64,000 nt of DNA from Epiperipatus broadwayi (GCA_028023455.1 JAQFVV010012512.1:1466413-1530412); one strand, 5' to 3'; shown: positions 47,535-59,588, numbered from the stretch's first letter. The notes: a model not told the origin generated them from the sequence alone. Translations and numbers: made by a program.

Positions 47535-47653
47535 AATTTTTTTTTCTTTTCATATGTCATAGCATCTGCCGGGACACAAACCCACACCCATCTGCAACCA
47601 ACTATTTGCTTGCAAGGTGGGTGCGATGACCTCTCGGCTAACAACGCTTGACG
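47535..47653 (-). mobile_element. tRNA-derived SINE, diverged
   Basis: Minus strand: GTCAAGCGTTGTTAGCCGAG AGGTC (A-box region), CACCTTGCAAGCAAATAGTT, a weak B box (GGGTTTGTGTCCC), ATGCTATGACATATG and an A-rich tail. No clear target duplication. Confidence 0.8.
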
Positions 47654-48229
47654 TAACTATAATTATATACATATATGTATTATTTTTTTATGTTCAAATC
47701 ACATTCACTTTACTCTTTCTTTATTATTCTTTTCGAATTTGATGTGCAGTATTTTGCATAATAGATTAATTTCTAAAAAAAAATATTTAAAAATAACACT
47801 GACTTAAAACAAATAAAAGGGACCACACATTTTCGTTAAACAGATTAGTCTACTGTGTATTAAAAACAAATGAGTTTGTTTTATTTTTTTTATTTTATTT
47901 CAGTGAATATATGAGTAAACATACACTCAATAAAATATGGATAAATGATCCCCCTCGATATATACTCATTATTTATTAAAATTTTCTTTATACACATATA
48001 TAAAAAAAACATTTCAGTTATATATATGTGTGTGTGTGTGTTCTGAAAATGTAATGCAGTTTAAAAAACAATACATATCCTATTCAAATTAATGTTTATT
48101 CATAAAAGATGAGATATCATATTACATATGTTACATATGAGGGGTTGGAAACTATATAGTGTAATTGCATAGTTCTACTATATACAATACAAAGAAATCC
48201 CATATATCACCTCAAACATCTTTTTTAAT

Positions 48230-48520
48230 GTAAAAGGATGTTTTCATAAGATGATGGCATCTGAATAGAGATTTATTATCAGAGTCTCTTTCATTTTCCT
48301 TTTAATTCATTATTTTTTTTAAGAAATAACCTCTGCATTGTTAAATAATATTTTATGGCCTGTATTCACTGTATGAATATAAAATGTTTAGTTATGATAT
48401 CTATTTCTATCTCTACTCTTATGAATTTTAATATTTTATTGGACGTAATTCACTTTGAACTATGTAAATTTTATGAATTCCAAGGGATTTTATAAATTAT
48501 AACAGGAATACTCAAAATAA
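48230..48520 (-). pseudogene. Penelope-like GIY-YIG fragment (element 4, 3' end)
   Basis: The minus strand reads VIIYKIPW near 48.5 kb, KIYIVQSELRPIK-like just after, and TGHKILFNNAEVIS at ~48.37-48.32 kb, the two halves of the Penelope GIY-YIG domain. Related to the plus-strand piece at 18.1-18.3 kb. Broken by frame changes. Confidence 0.65.
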
Positions 48521-48560
48521 GAGTCATAGATCACATGACCCTATCTCTTAAGCTTGTAAG

Positions 48561-48748
48561 TTATAAACAGTGAGGATTGCCAATTCCTCTACAAGCTATA
48601 TGATAAATGTTTAGCCAGAGCCAGCACTTAAAATATCTCTGTCAGGACCCCCTCCCCAAACGCCTGACAGAGATATTTTAAGTGCTGGCTCTGGCTAAGC
48701 ATTTATCATATAGCATGTAGAGGAATTGGCAATCCTCACTGTTTATAA
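48561..48748. repeat. Near-perfect 85 bp palindrome
   Basis: 48,561-48,645 and 48,663-48,748 are inverted copies with about two mismatches, separated by a 17 bp C-rich spacer. It lies between the RT and endonuclease parts of a PLE. The arms include GCCAGAGCCAGCACTTAAAA. Very young or actively homogenised foldback. Confidence 0.95.
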
Positions 48749-48759
48749 CAGGAATACAT

Positions 48760-49190
48760 TTAACATAAATTAAGTGTTTTAAATTAGTTAATAATAAATT
48801 TAAATCAAGATGTTAAATCCAAACAATTTTTATGCCACTTAATAAATTACTACTCTTAGAAGCCATTCATTCGATAAACTATTGAATTAAATGGCAATGT
48901 AATAAACTTTTTACAAATTTTTTTATTAAATTTAACCTTTTTAATAAATTCATGATTATAACCCAATTTCATAGAATCAAAAGTGAATTAATTTCTTTAA
49001 TGAAAACATTACTTTCAAAATAATTACATCTCTTATTCCTATGACTAAAAAATTCAACAAAAAAACTTTCTTATGAATGAAAGGTTGATATCTTTCAGCA
49101 TATTTCTTAAAGTTTTATGTTTAAGAAAATAATTACAAAATATAATATCAATCTAAATTTTAACAAAATAAAAAATAGTCCCCTCAATAA
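48760..49190 (-). pseudogene. Penelope-like element 4, RT C-terminal part
   Basis: The minus strand carries, in broken frames, SHRNKRCNYFESNVFIKEIN, MKLGYNHEFIKKVKFNKK and FITLPFNSIVYRMN. This matches the region between RT and endonuclease in Penelope-like proteins (..R..Lv.RA..lc.., then f..LPyv.g). It lies between parts at 50.2-51.25 and 48.2-48.5 kb in the expected order. Confidence 0.6.
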
Positions 49191-49198
49191 TAAATTGT

Positions 49199-49275
49199 CT
49201 TGCATTGATGGTCGAGAGATCAGTGCAGTTGCCCGGGTTGCGGGTTCGCGTCCCGGCCTATGCTACGACACTTGA
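49199..49275 (+). mobile_element. tRNA-derived SINE, short
   Basis: CTTGCATTGATGGTCGAGAG, GCGGGTTCGCGTCCCGGC (strong B box) and GCTACGACACTTGAAAATAA. The middle (anticodon region) is deleted relative to other copies. The tail runs into (AAT)n. Confidence 0.85.
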
Positions 49276-49276
49276 A

Positions 49277-49326
<50 letters not shown>
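49276..49326. repeat. (AAT)n microsatellite, ~17 units
   Basis: Uninterrupted AAT repeats grown from the SINE tail. Confidence 0.95.
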
Positions 49327-49327
<1 letters not shown>

Positions 49328-49750
49328 CCCTCCGCACCCACCTTTAACTCTATTTAACTACAAAACTATGAGAATGAAATTGAAAACACTATAATATTTT
49401 CAATCCAAGCTCAATAGCTTATATAGTTATATGGGTCTGAACTCAATTCAGCACCCATACATTTTGGTGACTTTGGCTCTTTAACAACCAAGCCACCATT
49501 ATCCTATGGCAGGATGGGTAAACCACAAACACACAGACACACTCACCCAAAATGTATAAACAACAAAACAAAACAACACCTCCAAGAGGCCAAAGGGGCT
49601 ATGGTTGTAAAGAGCCAAAGCACCAAAAGAGGGGCGAAGAGTCAGACCCAAAACTAAAAGCTATGAGCTGGAGAAAATAATAATAGTGTTTTCAATTTCA
49701 TTCTCATAGTTTTGTAGTTAAATAGAGTAAAAGGGGGGCGGAGGGTTCAT
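49328..49750. repeat. Foldback of dispersed repeat A
   Basis: The outer ~62 bp (TTTAACTCTATTTAACTACA..) is mirrored at 49,683-49,750 almost perfectly. Inside, TTTTGGTGACTTTGGCTCTT is mirrored by AAGAGCCAAAGCACCAAAAG. The left half matches repeat A at 39.7 kb. Confidence 0.85.
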
Positions 49751-50201
<451 letters not shown>

Positions 50202-50229
50202 TAATATTAGAAACAAAACTATTCAATCT

Positions 50230-51250
50230 ATCATTTTTCTAGCATTTTTTTCCTGAATAACAATCATCAACATATTTAATAAATAATTTTAAAGAAACAT
50301 AAAAGTTTCTTTAAAATTATTTATTAAATACAGATAGAGCACATCAAAAGAGAAATAACATAACCAATAACTTAATGGCATAAAATACATTGAATCTTCT
50401 AATAAAAGTAACAAATCTTATCCGCAGAAAAATATTCATGCTTCCCTAAAATAGAATGGAATACATTAATACTTTTTAATCTATCAACTTATTGGTACAT
50501 ATTTTCAATATCCAAACTATTAAATGTGCAATCATTCTCTAAAACAAAACTCTTTATTTTATATTAAATGCCACATAAAAAGAAGAGACAAAGTTGATCA
50601 AAATTAATATAATTTTTAAAAAAATCTTAGTAAAAAATTTAAAATGTAACAGTAATTTATCCTGTAAAATCGAAAATACCCGTTAACCCCCCCCCTCCCC
50701 CGGATAGTCTTATCACTTTCACTGGAATAACAAATGAGCAGTTCTTTTTTTAATTTTCCATAATTTTTATAATATCAATCAACTTATTTTCTTATCAGGA
50801 TCATAATTTAAAACAGAATATTTTCTATTATTTAACTCTGAAGAAACTGTCTTTAAAATCGCTATTATTCTAATAATGCAAATAATAATGCAAAAGGGCC
50901 ATCTTCTTCTTTAAATAGAATTATATCATTGACTTTCAATTTCGTTTTAACAGACCTATTGCTTTGGGGCAAACATATTTTTTTCTCCACAGTTAATTGC
51001 CTTTTCAAAATAATTTGTAGAGACATTTTATTAAGATCAGAAATGGGACAAAAGAAGGGTCTTTACAAATTTAAAACAAATGAAGCATGAACTGTTTTCA
51101 CTATAAGTAATTTTCTTCGATTAAAAACATTCCTTTTCCCAAACTGTTTTAATAACTAATTAAACTTGTTAATATATTTATTATTATAAGAACATTGGCA
51201 CCTTGATATAAACCATTTTAGGAAAGAATTTTATGTGGAATAAATTAAAT
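50230..51250 (-). pseudogene. Penelope-like element 4, N-terminal and RT part
   Basis: On the minus strand a decayed N-terminal region (51.25-50.9 kb, NIS/ISDLNKMSLQIILKRQLTVE, similar to 0.9-1.1 kb) leads to DCTFNSLDIENMYQ near 50.5 kb, the motif A equivalent of NLDIENMYQ at 45.45 kb. FIKYVDDCYSG at ~50.29-50.25 kb retains the YVDD catalytic box. A repeated TTTAAAGAAACATAAAAGTTTCTTTAAA hairpin sits just before it. The frame is broken and the 3' part is displaced by insertions. Confidence 0.7.
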
Positions 51251-51876
51251 TAGATAAATTAAATGGAATTTGAATTTTTTTTTTCAGAATAGATTGCTTA
51301 AATTTTATAACAAAATCACACTTAGTAAAAAAAAAAAAAAACAATTATTTATCTAATATAACATTGCCTAAATTTGGGAAAATATAAAACCTACAATACT
51401 TAAAAAAAGAACTTGAGCTTTTAAAGATATTATTTTATTTTAAATATTAAATAATTTTTAAAACCACAATTTTTGCAAAAGAAAAAATATTAATCATTGC
51501 CTGCCCCATGCGGCACTGTGGTATTAGAGCTGCGACATGAAGAATTATAATCGTTTAATCATTAAATTAATTAGGTTATTAAATCAAAAACATAGGTTAA
51601 AAATCTACATTTAAAAAAAAAAACCAATTTAACAAAAAAAAATACGAAAAGCATTAATGTGAAGAATAGTTAAAATGCGTGTTTAAATCAAATTGAGTGC
51701 GTGTTTGCACGTGCATATTCTGCATAATCTATTTTAATACATTGTACAGGCTTATATCTGTATTTATATATGTAATATATGCGGGATTCGAACTCAGACT
51801 TTTACACAACCTACAACTCTCAATGCTATCTTATATTGCTGACTCACCTGATCACACACATGTTGAAAGGATAAAT

Positions 51877-51931
51877 AATCATCAACATACGTAATTCGTG
51901 CTAAACCAGCACTCATCAGTTGGTTCAGATT
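51877..51931 (-). ncRNA. Hammerhead motif, degenerate
   Basis: CUGAUGA, stem II GUGCU/AGCAC and stem I are present, but GAAA reads GAAU and the cleavage position is G, which is not tolerated. Predicted inactive. Confidence 0.6.
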
Positions 51932-52004
51932 ACCATCTCCACACATATATACAATTAGTACTCGCTTTATATTAAGATAACCAATTTTCATACTTTAATG
52001 AGTG

Positions 52005-52043
52005 CTGGTTTAGCACGAAATACGAATATTGGTGATTATTTAT
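52005..52043 (+). ncRNA. Hammerhead motif, 5' truncated
   Basis: AUGAGUGCU-loop-AGCACGAAA and the downstream UUGGUGAUU are intact. The 5' stem I strand and CUG of the core are replaced by the palindrome junction (CTTTAATGA). Predicted inactive. Confidence 0.6.
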
Positions 52044-52407
52044 CTTTTCAACATATGTGTGATCAGGTGAGTCAGCAATATAAAATAGCACTGAGAGTTG
52101 TAGGTCGTGTGAAAGTCTGAGTTCGAATACGGCATATTATATATATAAATACAGGTGTAAGCCTGTACAATGTATTAAAATAGATTATGCAGAATATGCA
52201 CGTGCAAACACGCACTCAATTTGATTTAAACACGCATTTTAACTATTCTTCACATTAAATGCTTTTCGTATTTTTTTTTGTTAAATTGTTTTTTTTTTAA
52301 ATGTAGATTTTTAAAATATGTTTTTGATTTAATAACCTAATTAATTTAATGATTAAACGATTATAATTCTCTCATGTCCAGCTCTAATACCACAGTATCT
52401 CACATGC

Positions 52408-54559
52408 AAAATATAGTAATAAATACACAAATAACGACTACAAAATTTTTAAATGAAAATAACTAATAGCAAATAATATATAATAAACTAGAAAACTAAT
52501 CACAATTAAAAACAATTGAAATTCACCCCCCCAAAAAAAAAAAAAAAAACCATATAACCTTAATGTATAAATATTAAATAGTCAATATTAAAAATAGAAA
52601 ATTAAATATTTCCTAAAGCTATACTACTAATGATAAAAAAAAAAAAAAGACAATCATATAACTAAAAAAAACAAATTTATATTAAAAGTCTCTCACAACC
52701 GAGGTTTTGTCTATTAACAATTAAAAGTATTTCAAGTGAACTTCAAATTAAATACAAATATATGTTACAAAAAGAATTAGCCATCCATGAATCACTTCAA
52801 AAACCATGCTAACACATGTATTGAAGCTGTATAAGTTTATTCTTGCATATAATTGCTTCATGTTTTCATTTGTTTCAAATATTTCAATTAGGGTTAATTA
52901 TTATGTGTGTTTAAAGGCACATACATTTAAACAAGTAAATTTATTTTAGCAGTATAGTTTTTTATTTGTATTGCGAAGTATAATGTATATATTTGAAATA
53001 CCACAGGTGTTGGTAAGAGTAGTTATAGTTAATTTTAAAATGCACTGAATTGATCAAATATGCAATAAAAGATCTATATTTGTTTTCACTAAAAGTAAAA
53101 TAGGCTTTTGTTTTACTCTAAACTAAAAGCTTTGAAACTTGTTGGTTAAAACAACTTTTTGATAAAAAGTTGATAATTAAGCATAGGTTTTACAAAATTA
53201 CTCAAGAGTTATTGAAGTGATGCATAAATAACAGGTGTCCAGAAACTAATGAATAGACTCCATTAGTAAAAAAAAAATAATAAAACTGTAGATGACCAGA
53301 TTAAAATATTATTAGCTAGACAAAATATTATGTTAAGGTGGAACTTTTTGTTTAAAAATTGTATGAAAACTAAACAAAATGTGTATTCCATGTCTTCACA
53401 CCAAATCACCAAAACCTTTTGCGGCTAAAAACTCTGCCACAAAAACCCCAGAAGAGGAATGTCATGAATGAAGAAGTAGAGAGCAATTGGTTCCATCTGT
53501 GTGCCCATCAGGCAAATGTGAGCTATTGTTCCAGCTGCAAAATGAAATCATTTTCTGTCATGCATGTCAAAATACCTGCCTTAGCAATGTGAAAAAAATA
53601 TGAAATATATCTCATTCTTGCAAAAGTTAAATAGAAACACATATATTATAATCACTTTCCGATTGTGAGCTAAATGAATAAGGGATTCCATATTCTACAA
53701 ATCTACAAGCTCCATGAACACAACAAATTTCTGAAAAGTGAAATAAACAATAACCTACAAAATAAGAAATACTCCGGGAAAATTAGAAAGTATATGAAAA
53801 ATGATTCCTAAATCAAGAAAACATCATCTCTAGAGAAGTTACGCAAAAGCCCTATTATGTTTAAACTCCGGACTGCTGTACATAAAGGAAACTGACATTT
53901 GAACTCTCATGATTGATGGATATCTGTAATTTACACATGTATTTCATTCTTATTAAATTAATCTTAATTTTCGTATAAGTTTATTTAATCGCTCTAACTT
54001 TATATTTGTTTACAATTTTATGTTTGATGCTAAAATATGTTGGTATTTAATTTCGATATATATATACTATTGAATAGTGGGTGAAGGATATGCAAATACA
54101 TAACTTTTTATAACAGTAAACTAGCAATCAATTCTATCTCTCTAATGCTTATTTAAAATGTATAAATTGCGTAATGCTCACCTCTACATAAATGGTTTCT
54201 TATCTTTGGAGTAGTTTTGTATTTTTATATTATTCATTTTTAATATTATGTTAGCGGGAAAAGTCAGGTTAGTTAGATATACATGAAACACAATTAGTCT
54301 AAAAATATACTCAAGTAAACTTATAAAATTCATATTGGATTTATTAAAAGTTTTATAACAGCTCTGAAAGATTTAAGCTGTAAAAGTACATTTAATCAAT
54401 AGTAGCAAGTATTATATCTGCAGTTTTTATTTTATGACTACATATTTTAAATAAGATTTAAAAAATATCAGAATGAGTGCATGTGTTTATGTCAATATTC
54501 TTTGGAAGCTATCTAAATGAATTATATATAGATTACTTATTAAAACAGATAAAACTCAC
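52408..54559. other. ~2.1 kb with no recognised gene
   Basis: AT-rich with long A-runs (52,531-52,548; 52,636-52,648). The 53.4-53.9 kb part is less biased but has no long frame. Confidence 0.5.
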
Positions 54560-54850
54560 TATACGTATAGCCACACACAGCAAGCTAGTATTCAATGGAA
54601 TTTCAGAAGGCTTGTGCATTAAATCTCCATCTAGTGCTACTCATCCAATATCCCCAGACTAGTTTCTGGCTTGTGGCCTTCCATCAGTGAGGAGCCTTGG
54701 ATCTGAGAGCACTGCACTTAGATCTTAGGATCTAATGCAACTCTCCACCAGCCATCTTTTATCTCCACTTAACTACAAAACTATGAGTTTTAAACTGAAA
54801 ACATCTTAATGTTTTCAATACAAGCCCATTAGCTTATATAGTATATGAGG
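54560..54850 (+). repeat. Dispersed repeat A copy
   Basis: Shares GGCTTGTGCATTAAATCTCC, ATCTAGTGCTACTCATCCAA, GATCTGAGAGCACTGCAC and AACTACAAAACTATGAGTTT with the copies at 39.5-39.7 and 49.35 kb. Confidence 0.7.
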
Positions 54851-56255
54851 TCATGGTCATGTGATATTTATTAGATTACTTATTGTTGATTTTATGTTAG
54901 AATTGATGAAAAGATTCTGCAAATTGTGTGTTAAACTTACATTTGGATGTGGCTTGCGATTGCTTGTGTGACATAAGATGTCATTTCATGATTAAGATAT
55001 GCAAATTTCTAGATTTCAGGCCACCATACACTTACATATTAATTATTTAAGGGCAGTCGAATATTTCCTGCTGCATAGTTATGTTAACCGAGATGTTCCC
55101 TTGTACTACAATGCAAAAGCTGGCATACCTTCTCTTATATTTAGTCTTTGTTTATTTTCTGGGTAAACTTCTTATAGCCTAGCATCTCAATGACTTATTT
55201 TATATTTTAATAATGTATCTGAAGTCCCATTCTTTTTACTGATATACTAAATCCATAATGACTTGACTATGAATATGCCCATTGCCATCGTGTATATATA
55301 TATAATATGTTGATTCCAGATCCAGCTGAATTATGAATTTAACAAATAAATATTCCTAGACAGTCATAGAATTCATCCAGGGATCATTAGAATATGACAA
55401 CATTAAGATGTCCATGTTTCATACCCATAGTGCACCATAGAATGCTTGAATATTTGTACAATAATAAAATTAGTGGTACCCCAATAAACTAAAATAATGA
55501 TATAGTCAATATATTCAACCCTTACATCAAGATAAATTTATAAAACTCGAAAATGATTTTTTATTAAAGAGTCAGTCTTACCTCGTGCTGAAAGTTGATG
55601 GATATTAGCCATATCTTTAATTTTATATGAGTTTAAACCCAGTGAAATGTATAACAATTTGAACAAGTATTCTGGGTTCAAACCCCCAGTACAGTGTACT
55701 ACTAGTTCTTTATATTGGCAAATGATGTGTTCATATATTTTTTATTATTGTTATTAAGTAAATAAATCTAAATACTGATTATCTCGGCATTTATGTTATT
55801 TATGCAACTACTATATTTATAACATAACTTGGAGTCTCTTGTACCTCCCCAGTCTAGCAGGATATAAGAAAAAAGATAGGTATGTTAACATCAGGTGTGA
55901 TAGCTAAATGAATATTATCCTGCAGCTATAGATAATGATGTTAGATTTCGTATTGTTTGTGATAATGTTTTGTATATGTTACAGGCATGCCAGCTGGTGT
56001 CATGACCTGGATCTTAGGACTAGTTTTGCTATGTATTTAACTGTTATTATATATACAATATAGAAATAACATCCATAAATCATTTAAAAATCATCCTCAA
56101 AGAATGTTTTCATGAAATCGATACGTTCAAATTAAAAAAAAAAAATGTCATCAGTTTCTTAGACACATCCTTTAAATTTATTTGTTTGTATACTTTTTAA
56201 AAAAGTGTTGCTATTTCTATTATAAAAAATAAAAGTTATGCAATCTGTAAAGTAT
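54851..56255. other. No gene recognised
   Basis: AT-rich. The only repeat-like hint is a weak match of 55.88-55.91 kb (TAGGTATGTTAACATCAGGT) to the complement of 15.18 kb. Confidence 0.45.
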
Positions 56256-56268
56256 AAGTTTTACAGTT

Positions 56269-56382
56269 TTTTTTCATTTGTCATGGCATCGGCCGGGAGG
56301 CGAACCCGCAACAACCGCCTGTAACCAACTGCTTGCTTGCAAGGCGGCTGCACTGACCTCTCGGCTAACAACGCTTGACAAG
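56269..56382 (-). mobile_element. tRNA-derived SINE with 13 bp target duplication
   Basis: The best-preserved full-length copy. Minus strand: GTCAAGCGTTGTTAGCCGAG, AGGTCAGTGCAGCCGCCTTG, GCGGGTTCGCCTCCCGGCC (B box), GATGCCATGACAAATG and A-tail. AAGTTTTACAGTT flanks it at 56,256-56,268 and 56,383-56,395. Confidence 0.9.
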
Positions 56383-56395
56383 AAGTTTTACAGTT

Positions 56396-57029
56396 GAACG
56401 TGTGTATGTATAGATAAACAATAATTTATATATATATAATAGAAGAGAAAATCAGCAGAAAAGCAACTTCGGAGTAATTTAACTGAATAACCCGGATGTC
56501 TAATCCTGTTTTACATTATCAATATGAAAAAGTATAATAAGGAGCGTGAGACATCCAGAAATAAAAGTTCCCAATACACCAGTCAATAATAAAGAACTAT
56601 TTCGTGCATAACATCATGCAAAAATGGCCATTAAGTTTTAGACAATCCCCGCAGACATTTATTATTATTTATTTACATCTTTGGATAAAGGACTGTATTT
56701 AAATAAGTTGTTTTGTATCATTGATGAACTTTCATATACATGTATTATTAGTTACTTATTTAGAATTGCAATTTTATTCTATCAAATTAAGCATATACAA
56801 ATTTATAGTTTATGTAGATTTGAATATATAATATTTGTTGACATGTTTGACTGAAAAGATTGAGAATTAGGGATCAACACACAGACATCGTTATAATTTT
56901 TGTTAAAAAAAAAAACGTCAAGAATCTATATTTCGAATAAAAACTAAAAGATTGTTCTCCTGGTTTTCAAAAAATTGAATAATTTTCACCAGTGAAATTA
57001 TTTTCATCTTTAGTTATTAATATTTTTGA
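56396..57029. other. AT-rich gap, nothing recognised
   Basis: No coding or repeat signal. Confidence 0.45.
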
Positions 57030-58463
57030 ATTTAATTTTAAGTAATAGTATCTGCTGTTGTGTTTGTTTTAAAAAGTTAGACAAAATACTTCCTAGAGGA
57101 GTTTGGCATATTTGACTCAGGTAATTTAGATTTTTTAAAATATATATATATTGGTGAATTAGAAATACAATATGAATACAATATTTTTTATGGTTATTCA
57201 GCGTTGCTATCTATGGTTAATCTTGTGTTTAAACCTCCAGCGATATTTGGTGAGCTTGACCAGGTATCATTAAATATTCCCATAGGAGCTACTTACTATT
57301 CGGACTCTTTTTAAAAAAAAAATACTTTATTTCAATGAAAAAATGGTAGAAAAGCGTTTTCGTTAGTTTCATTAGATGTGAGCAATTTTTCAAAATTAAT
57401 TACAAGAAAAAATTGTAGATTTTACAATGAAGGAAACGGGTTCTACACAGTTAATTAACAAAAGAAATCTTGTTGCTAATATACTTCAGTTTATGTTAGA
57501 GTCATTACAAAACGATGATCAATAACAATCTAAATAATTTTCAATGAAAGCGATTTGTTGAATAAACAGAAGGTGCCAGTTCAAACCTGATAACTTCAAG
57601 CATGTGCTAATGTGTTGAATACTGGGTTATTTGGTCATTAATCTAATCTGGGATGGTAAAGTATCCATGAATTTACCTTTCGGGGTGATAAGCTGATCTC
57701 TTCTCTTTAATTTGGAGAATTTTTTGAAGATGTAGTTAGTCTCTTGAAAGGGTGGCGGAATTGAATATTTTTTTGATCTGGCGATCCAGTTAGGGTAGGT
57801 GATGAAAATAGAAAATCTTATCGTAGCGAATACTCTTGTCTTAATTTTCTCTATGACATTACAATTTAGCTTTGAAACTAAAAAAATTCGTTTTAATAAG
57901 ATGATTTGATTTTGATTTTATTTTACCCCCCCTCCCTCGTTGTTTTAACATATTAAAAACAGTAAGAATTAATACTTTGTAAAAATAGCAAATAAAAATT
58001 CATTTTTCTTTTAGCTTTAATTATTAATTTCTTGTCTATATATACACGAGTATATATAACAATAAAAGTAATAAATATAAGGTAATTAACTATTATATGG
58101 TCTTTCAATCAGCAGAAAATTTTCGGTTAATTTCTTAACCCTCCACAACTGACGTTAAATTCAAAAAACTAATATATTTATATAACCGATATTATGTGTT
58201 AATTTAAAAATAGTTTGAAAGTCTCAGTTTTATCAGTAATTATTTCAATAGAGTTTGGCCTACTATTAATAAAAAATTTAAATAAATAAATATTTATTTT
58301 TATTCAAAAAACGTTAAGGACATAACATTTCATTATTTAAATTTATGCAAAGTTTGTTATCAATACCAACATGTTAATTTCCCTCTATTAGCTACTGATA
58401 GATATATATTTGAGAGATTCTTTTGCAAACTTAAATAAGAATTGGAGTTGCTTAATTATTGAG
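57030..58463 (+). other. Upstream region of the 58.5 kb gene
   Basis: Scattered blocks (AATAGTATCT.CTGTTGTGTT, AATAGCAAATAAAAA, TTAAATTTATGCAAAGTTTG, AACTTAAATAAGAATTGG) align with 31.74-32.22 kb upstream of the paralogue. This region is longer, so it has insertions or the other has deletions. No frame of its own. Confidence 0.45.
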
Positions 58464-58868
58464 ATGGATACAGCAGAAGAAACTGACTTTCCAAAAAAAA
58501 AAAGACCAAAGCTTGATATACAAGATCCTTTGCACTTACTTGCTGAACAATATAGGAAGAGGTCTGGTGTGGATTGTTTGAAGTTTATTGATAAAATTTG
58601 TTCCCATAATATGTTATCATGTGCAAAATTTGCCAGTAAAACATATTTTAAATACCTATTGGAAAAGAAGACCAAGATAGGCAGAGCGACGTTAGCTTAC
58701 TACGCTTGCTTGATTGCAGCTTCAAAAGTACCAGAAAGTGAAAAGAAATACGATGGAATGTATTCCGAAGCCCTTCAGTGGTTAAGTCTTGATAAAAATG
58801 AAGGAACATTAAATGAGATGAAGAATTATATAAATGATGGTGAAGAAAAATTATTTTTCAAGAAGTAA
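58464..58868 (+). CDS. Uncharacterised 134-residue protein, paralogue pair member 2
   Basis: Start chosen at the ATG in GAGATGGAT because the sequence just before it (AACTTAAATAAGAATTGG) aligns with the non-coding leader of the paralogue; the frame extends 18 codons further upstream (58,410). The product begins MDTAEETDFPKKKRPKLD, containing a nuclear-localisation-like PKKKRPK. A ~100-residue domain then matches the 32.2 kb protein: ICS, CAKFASK, YFKYLLEKK, AYYACLIAASK, P.SEK.Y, MYSEA, WL, MKNYI and EEKLFFKK. Roughly half of positions agree. Both remain open although flanks have diverged, suggesting selection on the protein. No family is recognised. AATAAA lies 321 bp downstream of the stop. 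Confidence 0.7.
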   Translation: MDTAEETDFPKKKRPKLDIQDPLHLLAEQYRKRSGVDCLKFIDKICSHNMLSCAKFASKTYFKYLLEKKTKIGRATLAYYACLIAASKVPESEKKYDGMYSEALQWLSLDKNEGTLNEMKNYINDGEEKLFFKK

Positions 58869-59390
58869 AATATTGTTAAATAAATAGTTATTAATTTTTG
58901 GAAAAAAGTATGATTAATTAATTATTTTGAGTTTATATTTTATAATTTTATTTTAATCTTCATTATAATCTTAAAAATATACATTTTTGATTTTTTGTTG
59001 TTAACTGAAACACAGCAATCTTAAATAATTTTTAATCTTTTTTTTCATCTTAGATAATGTAAATACAAAGTCATGCTTTAAATAAGAATAATTGTTTCAT
59101 TAAATAAAATATATACACTTATTGTTCTTTACAAATATTTACAATTTCGTGCTTTAAAATGATGTAATTATTGCTTTTACTTTAAAATAATAAAAGATAT
59201 TTATTGTTATTAATCTGTTTTGTTTTTATTATATACTTAGAAATTGATTTCATTTTGCTTACTAATACGATCAATTAATCTTCAAAAACCTCAAGAACTT
59301 TATCAGCCAGTAACGAAAGAAAAAAACCCGGCGACTTTTAGCTTGTACAGTTATCAACTTCAGAAAGTAAACAATTTAAATATCTTAGTT
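58869..59390 (+). other. Presumptive 3' UTR and flank
   Basis: AATAAA at 59,189-59,194 matches the position of the paralogue's signal. The remainder is AT-rich up to the hammerhead palindrome. Confidence 0.5.
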
Positions 59391-59533
59391 TTAATACATT
59401 GTACTGGCTTAAACCTGCTTTTATATATGCAATATCTGCGGGATTTGAACTCAGACTTTCACACGACCCACTATTCTCAGTGCCATCTCATATTGCTGAT
59501 CCACCTGACCACACAAATGTTGAAAAAATAAAT

Positions 59534-59588
59534 AATCACCAATATATGTATTGCATGCTAAACCAGAAATCATCAATTGGTCTAGATT
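59534..59588 (-). ncRNA. Hammerhead motif, degenerate
   Basis: Core mutated to UUGAUGA and GCAA, and stem II has a mismatch. Predicted inactive. Confidence 0.6.

Larger units (their letters stand above)
51503..52407. repeat. ~900 bp palindrome built on the hammerhead repeat
   Basis: Arms 51,503-51,916 and 52,009-52,407 are near-perfect inverted copies (>95% by eye). They include ordinary flanking DNA (for example GTGCGTGTTTGCACGTGCAT and the ATTATAATCGTTTAATCATT block) as well as the repeat. The spacer is 92 bp. The repeat portion holds a pol III B-box-like AGTTCGAATCC (minus strand, 51,784-51,794). Each arm contains part of a hammerhead motif. Confidence 0.9.

Noticed and set aside
48561-48748. 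microRNA precursor
   Set aside because: Arms of 85 bp with almost no mismatches are longer and more perfect than animal pre-miRNAs; an inverted duplication is simpler.
58410-58463. Upstream start (MRDSFANLNKNW...) for the 58.5 kb gene
   Set aside because: These 18 codons align with the non-coding leader of the paralogue, so the later ATG at 58,464 is favoured.
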